Source: DASTPP01 sp035762175 (lineage in GTDB: Bacteria; Myxococcota_A; Polyangia; Polyangiales; Polyangiaceae). Taken from it: a DNA stretch of 11,608 nucleotides. The position numbers and the translations under genes are program-made. Shown piece after piece: positions 6,381 to 11,608 of the stretch. The notes beneath the pieces were generated by a model. The model worked only from the letters and a program-made list of their open reading frames with translations, was not told where the DNA came from and did no database searches. Location: contig DASTPP010000026.1 of the NCBI GenBank assembly GCA_035762175.1, positions 1 through 11,608 of the forward strand, in the 5' to 3' direction. Position 1 is the first letter of the stretch. The number at the start of each line of letters is the position of its first letter.

Positions 6381-7844
6381 ATGGGGAATACGTTTCTTTC
6401 GGACATTGCGAATCGGAACCTACACCGCGCGGGGGCGCTTGCGGTCGTACCCGTCGCGTGCGCGCTCATGGCCTCGCTGCCGGCCAGCGCACAGACCCCA
6501 GCAGTCGGCGCCGCCCAGGGGTCGCCGATGGACGTCGCGTCGAGCATCGACCTCGTGCTCGAAGTACCACTCGATGCTCTGCGTGAGGCGGCTGAAGCGC
6601 AGTTGGCTCCGTCCGTTGACGTCGCACCCTTCAATTTTTCGATCAACGGCGGGGCGGACGCGAGCGGCGGCATTAGCCTCGGCTATCACGTCGAACGTGA
6701 ACGGCTTTCCATCTCGCCTACCACCGAAGGGGTCCGTACTGACCTTTCTCTACGCTACTGGGTGGACGGGCGTCGTCGGACATTCGTCACGCGCGTACTC
6801 AAGGGCCCTCTCATCCGCTTCAGCTGCGGCACCAACGGTGAGCCCATGAGGTCCGCCCGCGTCTCACTACTTACCAAGGTCGACGTCAACGCGGCGTGGC
6901 AGGTGACGGCCTCGACCGCGGTCGGTGCCGTTCAAGCGGATGACCGTTGCAGAGTCACGGCGCTCAATGTCGATCTGACGGATCGTCTGACGTCGTTCCT
7001 TGGCGCGAGGTTGCAGGCGGCGGTAGGTTCCCTCAACGAGCGCACTGTTCGTGAGTTCGATCTTGCGGCGCGCGCGCGCTCCGTGTGGTCGACGCTGGCC
7101 GACCCGCTGAGTGTCGGGCAAGCCTCGTGGCTCGACCTGCGACCCGAGGGCGTGGTGTTGGGCTCTCTGAGCGCCGGGGCCGAGTCGATGCGCATGACGC
7201 TCCGCTTGCGTGCGAAGCCGCGCATCGTGCTCGGGCCGAAGCCGGCGTCGAAGCCGACGCCATTGCCCTCGCTCGAGCGCGGCCCAGTCGAAGACTCATT
7301 CGCCCTGACCGTGCCGGCGCTCGTCACGTACGACGAGGCGAACCGACAGCTCCGACAAACCCTCCAGGCGGCCGAGGCGCGAGGACAACTCAAGGGCCCC
7401 GGGGGCGCCGCCCTTCACGTAAGTGGAGCGAGCCTGCGGGGCGAGCGGGGCAAGCTGGTGCTCGCGCTTACACTCGATGGCAAGGTGAAGGGCAGCCTCC
7501 ACTTGAGAGGGACACCGTCGTACGACCGAGCAACGTCAACGCTGCGGTTTCCCGACCTGGAATTCGACGTGCAGACGAGCGACCCCTCGCTCGCCGCGCT
7601 ACTGGGGGACCCAGCGACCCGCACCGAGCTGCAGGGCGTGCTCCGGGACGCGCTTCGCATTGACGCGGTCGACGTCACCCGTCGCGCGACCGAAGCCGCC
7701 CGGGGTGCACTCAACCGCGACGTCGGCACCGTCAAGCTCACCGGAACGTTGACGTCGACCGAACTGATCGGGGTGCAGGCCGAAGACTCAGCGCTCGCGG
7801 TGTCGTGCCGCATCAGGGGTTCGTTGAAGGGGCAGTTGCGTTGA
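6381..7844 (+). CDS. DUF4403-family exported protein
   Basis: A 487-residue protein with a signal peptide (ALAVVPVACALMASLPASA, cleavage probably after residue 37). The N-terminal half (about 55-225) holds a beta-rich domain starting SIDLVLEVPLDALREAAEAQL. The second half repeats the theme: LRPEGVVLGSL (253-263), a TLRLRAKPRIVLG strand pair, SFALTVPALVTYDEANRQL (306-324), GKLVLALTLDGKVKGSLHLRGTPSYD (357-382) and LEFDVQTSDPSLAALL (393-408). This order fits DUF4403, a family of bacterial exported proteins of unknown role that may be lipid-binding; the lipid idea is only a structural suggestion. The mature protein has three cysteines (149, 190, 476). ATG 6381 follows GAGG at 6369-6372. The gene is 138 bases after the Cys-rich gene and 43 bases before the protease gene. 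Confidence 0.75.
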   Translation: MGNTFLSDIANRNLHRAGALAVVPVACALMASLPASAQTPAVGAAQGSPMDVASSIDLVLEVPLDALREAAEAQLAPSVDVAPFNFSINGGADASGGISLGYHVERERLSISPTTEGVRTDLSLRYWVDGRRRTFVTRVLKGPLIRFSCGTNGEPMRSARVSLLTKVDVNAAWQVTASTAVGAVQADDRCRVTALNVDLTDRLTSFLGARLQAAVGSLNERTVREFDLAARARSVWSTLADPLSVGQASWLDLRPEGVVLGSLSAGAESMRMTLRLRAKPRIVLGPKPASKPTPLPSLERGPVEDSFALTVPALVTYDEANRQLRQTLQAAEARGQLKGPGGAALHVSGASLRGERGKLVLALTLDGKVKGSLHLRGTPSYDRATSTLRFPDLEFDVQTSDPSLAALLGDPATRTELQGVLRDALRIDAVDVTRRATEAARGALNRDVGTVKLTGTLTSTELIGVQAEDSALAVSCRIRGSLKGQLR

Positions 7845-7874
7845 CCGCGATCGTGCGACGCCAGCGTCGCATTC

Positions 7875-7882
7875 AAGGGAGG
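7875..7882 (+). promoter_or_regulatory. Ribosome binding site of the EAD-protease gene
   Basis: AAGGGAGG lies five bases before ATG 7888, a strong match that fixes the start so that the N-terminal adaptor-like domain is included. Confidence 0.65.
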
Positions 7883-7887
7883 CGGCA

Positions 7888-9066
7888 ATGACGTTCCGGT
7901 ATCTCGATGATGAGCATATGGCCAGCCTGCGCAGAGCGCTGAGGGACGCCGGGCTTGCCGAGCACGATGTCCTCGACTCGCTCGCTGTCGACCTCCCGCA
8001 CGCCATCCGTGCAGTCGTGAATCAGACGCGTATCGACCCGATCGATCGGCTCATGCGGACGTTGGGCTGGCTCAACGCGAAAAGGCGCGATGATAACGGC
8101 ACTGTGCCGCTGTTGCTCTGGCTCAAGAACGCCGCGTTTCGCGTCGAAGGGATCGACCAAGCAGCCGCCGAGGTAGTTCAGCGCGCGCTCGCGGAAGTGA
8201 GCGCGAAGGCGTCCGGCTTTCCGACCGACGGGGGGCGCGCGCGCCTGGCCGCCGGGGCAGTGGGGCAGCGCGAGCGTATCGTACATAGCGACGACCTCCT
8301 GCCCTATCGCTTCCTAGAGAGGGGGGCGAAGGCTGGTCGGTCCGTGGCGCGCCTCGTGGTCGAGCGCTTCGACGGCGGGCAGCCGACGCACGACGATCAG
8401 GGCAAGCCCTGGCGGAGCGTCGGCACGTCTTGGCTCCTGACCCGGGATCTGATCGTGACGAACCATCATGTGATTAACGCTCGCAATGATGGCGAGAGGC
8501 CTGCACCCCAGAGTGATCTCGAGCTTCAATCCTGCGGCGCCCTAGCGCAGTTCGACTTCGACGCCAAGGGGCAGGAAGACCAAATGCCCGTGCGGGTGCG
8601 AGGGCTCGAGGCGTTCTCGCCCCTCGACGGGCGGCTCGATTACGCCATTCTTCGGCTCGACCGGCCGCTCGACCGCGCACCGCTGCAACTCGCGGGGCGA
8701 GCGTTGGAGCTTCGCGCCGCCCCTGTTGGGGCGACCGCCTTGAACATCATCCAACACCCGAATGGGTGGTACAAGCAGGTCGCCTGCCGCAATAACCTCG
8801 CGCATCGCGCCGATGAGCACGAGATCTGGTACTTTACGGACACGATGGTGGGCTCGTCCGGGGCGCCAGTGTTCGACGACGAATGGCGGGTCGTGGCGCT
8901 GCACAAGATGTGGCGCCCCGCCGACAACGTTCTTTTTCAGGGCAAAACGACGGCTTGGGTCAATGTCGGCACGCAGATGACAGCCGTCCTACAAGATCTC
9001 GGCAGGCAGGGCAAGGTGGCACTGCTCGAAGAGATCGCTCGGGCCCCGGAGCGGGTAACGTCGTGA
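7888..9066 (+). CDS. Effector-associated-like domain fused to an intact trypsin-like serine protease
   Basis: A 392-residue protein with no signal peptide, so probably cytoplasmic. Residues 1-105 are helical (HMASLRRALRDAGL, DPIDRLMRTLGWLN, PLLLWLKNAAFRVEG, AEVVQRALAEV) and resemble effector-associated domains (EADs), small adaptors known from conflict systems where proteins sharing an EAD pair up. After a linker, residues 150-385 form a trypsin/V8-like protease with all three catalytic residues: H194 in VTNHHVIN, D251 in LDYAILRL and S324 in GSSGAPVFD. EAD-protease fusions of this kind have been described as Trypco proteins. The next gene encodes a protein with the same N-terminal domain but a defective protease domain, and its start overlaps this stop (GTGA). 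The substrate is unknown. The EAD call rests on visible motif similarity and recall, while the protease call is firm. Confidence 0.85.
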   Translation: MTFRYLDDEHMASLRRALRDAGLAEHDVLDSLAVDLPHAIRAVVNQTRIDPIDRLMRTLGWLNAKRRDDNGTVPLLLWLKNAAFRVEGIDQAAAEVVQRALAEVSAKASGFPTDGGRARLAAGAVGQRERIVHSDDLLPYRFLERGAKAGRSVARLVVERFDGGQPTHDDQGKPWRSVGTSWLLTRDLIVTNHHVINARNDGERPAPQSDLELQSCGALAQFDFDAKGQEDQMPVRVRGLEAFSPLDGRLDYAILRLDRPLDRAPLQLAGRALELRAAPVGATALNIIQHPNGWYKQVACRNNLAHRADEHEIWYFTDTMVGSSGAPVFDDEWRVVALHKMWRPADNVLFQGKTTAWVNVGTQMTAVLQDLGRQGKVALLEEIARAPERVTS

Positions 9067-10151
9067 GTGCGTTGGACGTCAGGTGGCTCCGGCTGGTTGG
9101 CGACGCCGCGATCGATCTAGGGCTGGCGCCCCGACACGACACCCTCTTGGTTGGCATCGACGAGCGGGCCATTGCCCGACTGCCACGTCACGTCAAACCA
9201 GGCGCACAACTTCGCAGTGACTTGCACGAGCTCAACCAGATGCCTGCTTCTCGCTCATGTCTCCGCCTCTGGCTCGACAACGCCATCGACGCATCGGGCG
9301 GGGGAGACGATGGGAAAGTCTTCCGTACCGCGCTCGAGCTCCTCGGCGGTGCGAACCTAGCGTCGAACGAGCACCCCCCGGGTCCGACCCCCTTTACCGT
9401 CGAGGTGCGCGGCAAAGAAAACAGCGAACTCGGGTCAGGGTGGATGCTTTCGCACCACGGCGGGCCCATGCTCGTCACTGCTTTCCACCTCGTGGGTCAC
9501 GTCCCGACTGGCGAATGGCGTTCGGAGCGTGACGCCGACGTCGAGTATATCGCATATGACATGGACGGCAAGATGCACGAGATGCCACTGCGGCCACTCG
9601 CCCACGATGACGCCGCGGACCTCGCGTTGCTTGAGCCGGTCGGGCCTGTGCTGGGCGAGGGCCTGCAGCTCGGCCGGCCGTTCTCGGCGGCACCAAGGCC
9701 CGGTACACGTTGGATAATCCGCGCTAGGGCGGAGACGTCGCTCCAACGTTCCGTCGAGAAGGGGACGGTCGTGGCGGTCGCCGGAGGCCGTGCATTGACC
9801 CTGCGGGGTGAGCCGGATCTTCGTCGGCCGGGCGTCCTCGTGGGCTCTGCGGTCGTCGACGAGAGGGGCGAGGTGATGGGCACCTTTACGATGGGGGCGG
9901 GCTCCCCGGCGGCTGGCGTGGTTGGGGCGGGCTATGCAAGTTCGTCGCGGGCTCTCGCGGCGCTCTTGACGCGAACCGCGCCCGGGGCACGACGCGCTGG
10001 CCTGCCCGGGGGCGGGCGCCTCTTGTCTTGGCTTTTTGCGACCCCAGATCGCTGGTGCGCCTTCGTGACTTCGCTCGACGACCCGGGGGGTCGCGCTCAT
10101 GACGCCTTATTTTTCACTCAGTCACGTGGTGCTGCGAGTTCGCGAGGGTGA
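9063..10151 (+). CDS. Effector-associated-like domain fused to a trypsin-like pseudoprotease
   Basis: A 362-residue protein from GTG 9063, which overlaps the upstream stop by 4 bases; a start at 8883 would run far into the protease gene out of frame and is not used. Residues 5-95 align by eye with the N-terminus of the upstream protein (LGLAPRHDTLL, DLHELN, CLRLWLDNAIDASGG, FRTALELL against GLAEHDVLDSL, LGWLN, PLLLWLKNAAFRVEG, VQRALAEV). Residues 110-300 have a trypsin-like layout. H142 in VTAFHLVGH and D186 in AADLALLEP are kept. The nucleophile region reads PGVLVGSAVVDERGEVMG; aligned on the VVD strand, V260 falls where the GxSG serine should be. It is therefore probably catalytically dead and may act as a sensor, inhibitor or scaffold for the active protease. 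The final 50 residues have hydrophobic and aromatic patches (LLSWLF, WCAFV). The end overlaps the membrane gene by 53 bases. Confidence 0.75.
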   Translation: MSALDVRWLRLVGDAAIDLGLAPRHDTLLVGIDERAIARLPRHVKPGAQLRSDLHELNQMPASRSCLRLWLDNAIDASGGGDDGKVFRTALELLGGANLASNEHPPGPTPFTVEVRGKENSELGSGWMLSHHGGPMLVTAFHLVGHVPTGEWRSERDADVEYIAYDMDGKMHEMPLRPLAHDDAADLALLEPVGPVLGEGLQLGRPFSAAPRPGTRWIIRARAETSLQRSVEKGTVVAVAGGRALTLRGEPDLRRPGVLVGSAVVDERGEVMGTFTMGAGSPAAGVVGAGYASSSRALAALLTRTAPGARRAGLPGGGRLLSWLFATPDRWCAFVTSLDDPGGRAHDALFFTQSRGAASSRG

Positions 10152-11274
10152 GCCCGAACTCGCGAAGTTCTTGATGCGTTGTCTCGCCGGTCCCCTGGTA
10201 CTGGCGACGACAATAACGATATTGCCCACCTTGCTCTCGCTGACGCGGTTCGGCCCCGAGGACACGCTACTTCACGTCCGCCATCTGGCCTTCGTGCTCG
10301 GCTTCTCGGTCACATTCGGGCTCGGGCTGAGCGTGAGTGGGAGCGTCGCGGCCGGCATTGTGGCGTCATGCGCGGCCGCGGCCGTAGGCTCGCTCGGCGT
10401 GACGGTCGAGCTCATTGGGTTCCAGAATCGTCACGCGAGCTTCGGCATCGGTGCGGCCTTGGGCGCCTCACTCGGGGCGGTCGCGGCGACGTTGCCGCGG
10501 CTCAGCCCGCCCGGCACCGGTCACGTGCCCTCGGTGCACGCCGCCAGGGTGTTGGTGCCAATCCTGTCTTTCGGCATCTTCGTGGTGATGCTCTGCGTCG
10601 CTGGCTTCGAACTGTCGCAATGGAGGGTTCTCGAAGCTTGGTACCAAAACTCACGGTGTTCATATCTTGTTTGTGTCGGCGCAGTTCTCGGCGCCGCCCT
10701 CGGCTTGCTCACCTGCCTTCCCGGCTGGGTTCGTCTTCGCGCGTTCAAAGATGCAAAGCGACGACTCGCCCCGGTCGTCACATGGGTAGGCCTACCCACA
10801 CTTGCGGGGGCCTTTTTGACGCCGATTTCTTCCCTGCAAGGCCTGGATGATGCACACCCCATCCGTGGTATGGCCATCGGGGTTCTAACGGGCATGGTGG
10901 CTGCCAGCGCATTCTCACTCGTGCAAGTGGTCACGATGCTGTTTGTCGACGAACGGCGTGGGTTGGTTATGAGCGCGCATGGCGTCGCATTCGTCGCCTT
11001 GGTGGTCGCGGTGCCCCTCCGCGTCTTCCGCCATGTACCCAAGCAGGCGCTGATCGCGGGAGGGGTCATCGCAGGTCTCGTTGCGACCTACGGGCTACTC
11101 AGGCTACTGCATTGGCGGACCACCACTGGGCTGGAGGCGTCCGGAAGATGCCCCGCAGATACTGCTGAGATGCCGAAGAAGACGCTCCTCGAGGCCTTCC
11201 AAGGGCCACGGCCCTCGGACCAGCAGCAAGCGCCGCCTGGGAGGCAGGTGACCGGACGACTGCCGAGGCGATGA
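10099..11274 (+). CDS. Polytopic membrane protein of unknown family (about 10 helices)
   Basis: A 391-residue integral membrane protein. By eye, helices fall near residues 26-48, 62-82, 84-106, 112-132, 150-171, 188-206, 225-245, 257-281, 289-310 and 316-336. Residues 1-25 form a short charged N-terminus and 337-391 a polar, Pro/Gln-rich tail. No transporter signature or catalytic motif was recognised. ATG 10099 follows a G-rich stretch and lies inside the end of the pseudoprotease gene (53-base overlap). ATG 10174, at residue 26, would begin exactly at the first helix and is a possible alternative. The overlap with the protease/pseudoprotease pair suggests co-translation and a shared job, for example membrane effector, receptor or anchor. 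No partner gene follows before the next insertion sequence. Confidence 0.75.
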   Translation: MTPYFSLSHVVLRVREGEPELAKFLMRCLAGPLVLATTITILPTLLSLTRFGPEDTLLHVRHLAFVLGFSVTFGLGLSVSGSVAAGIVASCAAAAVGSLGVTVELIGFQNRHASFGIGAALGASLGAVAATLPRLSPPGTGHVPSVHAARVLVPILSFGIFVVMLCVAGFELSQWRVLEAWYQNSRCSYLVCVGAVLGAALGLLTCLPGWVRLRAFKDAKRRLAPVVTWVGLPTLAGAFLTPISSLQGLDDAHPIRGMAIGVLTGMVAASAFSLVQVVTMLFVDERRGLVMSAHGVAFVALVVAVPLRVFRHVPKQALIAGGVIAGLVATYGLLRLLHWRTTTGLEASGRCPADTAEMPKKTLLEAFQGPRPSDQQQAPPGRQVTGRLPRR

Positions 11275-11407
11275 GTCAAGGCTCGATCTCATGGGGGGGT
11301 ACCAGGCCCAAGCCTATGGCAACTGGCGAGCAGGCTCTTGACCAATAGCCAAGTGGAGTTCGACGACCTTGGCATCGAAGGTATGCGAGGGTGTCGGAGG
11401 CCCCACG
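11275..11407. other. Spacer between the membrane gene and the second IS66 element
   Basis: 133 bases with no gene I can support. No strong stem-plus-T-run terminator is visible. The 8 bases just before the IS end are gccccacg (11400-11407), which would be one copy of a target duplication if the IS is intact; the other copy is outside the window. Confidence 0.4.
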
Positions 11408-11608
11408 GTAACCGCTGCATAAACCCGCGTTCTTCCGCGGCCGTCCGGCGGTGGGCATCCTTGCGGACAGGACGACCTCGACAGCGATGACGACCGAGTC
11501 TCTTTGGGCGGAGCGCGTGCGCGCCTGGCGCGCCAGCGGCGAGCCGGTCGCGAAATTCGTCCAGGGGCGGGGCTACTCCGCCTCCGCCTTGCGCTCGTGG
11601 GCCCAGCG
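11408..11608 (+). mobile_element. Second IS66-family element, left end (partial)
   Basis: It starts GTAACCGCTGCATAAACC at 11408 and shares 20 of its outer 27 bases, ungapped, with the inverted right end of the first IS66 element. A GCATCCT block sits at the same offset in both. A tnpA-like reading frame begins 79 bases inside. It has the same orientation as the first element and runs off the right edge. Confidence 0.8.
11487..11608 (+). CDS. tnpA: IS66 accessory protein TnpA, N-terminal 40 residues (partial)
   Basis: The visible protein begins MTTESLWAERVRAWRASG and continues to GYSASALRSWAQ. This matches the N-terminal helix-turn-helix-like start of IS66 TnpA proteins (pattern WAERVRxWRxSG ... 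GYSxSxLRxW), the small accessory protein encoded first in IS66 elements. ATG 11487 was chosen because the family pattern starts a few residues after it. A weak AGGACG lies about 13 bases upstream. The gene continues beyond the window, where tnpB and tnpC would be expected. Confidence 0.75.
   Translation, partial: MTTESLWAERVRAWRASGEPVAKFVQGRGYSASALRSWAQ

Noticed and set aside
8883..9062. Upstream extension of the pseudoprotease gene to ATG 8883
   Set aside because: It overlaps the conserved protease C-terminus out of frame and the added residues are shadow-like; GTG 9063 has the coupled GTGA arrangement and gives an N-terminus matching the upstream protein.
4567..11407. Calling the region a proven composite transposon
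   Set aside because: The outer ends of both IS66 elements are outside the window, so no target duplication can be tested.
1..11608. CRISPR arrays, tRNA or rRNA genes
   Set aside because: No regularly spaced repeats and no recognisable RNA gene were seen on either strand.

Overview
The window is high-GC DNA (strongly GC-biased third codon positions, long spurious antisense frames). It looks like an accessory region of a large-genome bacterium, most plausibly a myxobacterium-like Myxococcota. That placement is inferred from base composition, the IS66 TnpC style and the presence of a predicted EAD-protease cluster together with a DUF4403 protein; no marker gene in the window fixes it.

Left part (1-4566): the 3' portion of an IS66-family insertion sequence, running off the left edge. 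Its tnpC transposase gene (from GTG 56) is split by a second mobile element of about 2.6 kb. The invader carries, on the minus strand, a DUF5372-like small gene (3706-4215) and a 694-residue large serine recombinase (1625-3709), overlapping by 4 bases. The missing TnpC C-terminus resumes at about 4199 and ends at 4490. Joining the halves at a shared GC dinucleotide restores the reading frame across a conserved transposase motif. The same choice places an imperfect 11-base inverted repeat exactly 10 bases inside both ends. The IS66 right end (cgcttac) is at 4566.

Junction debris (4567-4805): the C-terminal part of a YgjP-type M48 metallohydrolase (DUF45), beheaded at the IS end and frameshifted, so a pseudogene.

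Cargo (4908-11274): six plus-strand genes, closely spaced or overlapping. Three encode exported proteins: a small protein of unknown family, a 24-cysteine protein, and a DUF4403 protein. The next three are intracellular or membrane: an N-terminal effector-associated-like domain fused to an intact trypsin-like protease; a second protein with the same N-terminal domain fused to a trypsin-like domain whose nucleophile position is valine; and a roughly 10-helix membrane protein. The last three are joined by overlaps (GTGA overlap, then a 53-base overlap) and form the most interesting unit. A plausible reading is a homotypic adaptor-linked protease/pseudoprotease signalling or conflict module with a membrane partner. 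Function is inferred from domain architecture only.

Right edge (11408-11608): the left end and tnpA start of another IS66-family element in the same orientation. Its end matches the first element's right end at 20 of the outer 27 positions, so the cargo lies between two directly oriented, related IS66 elements.
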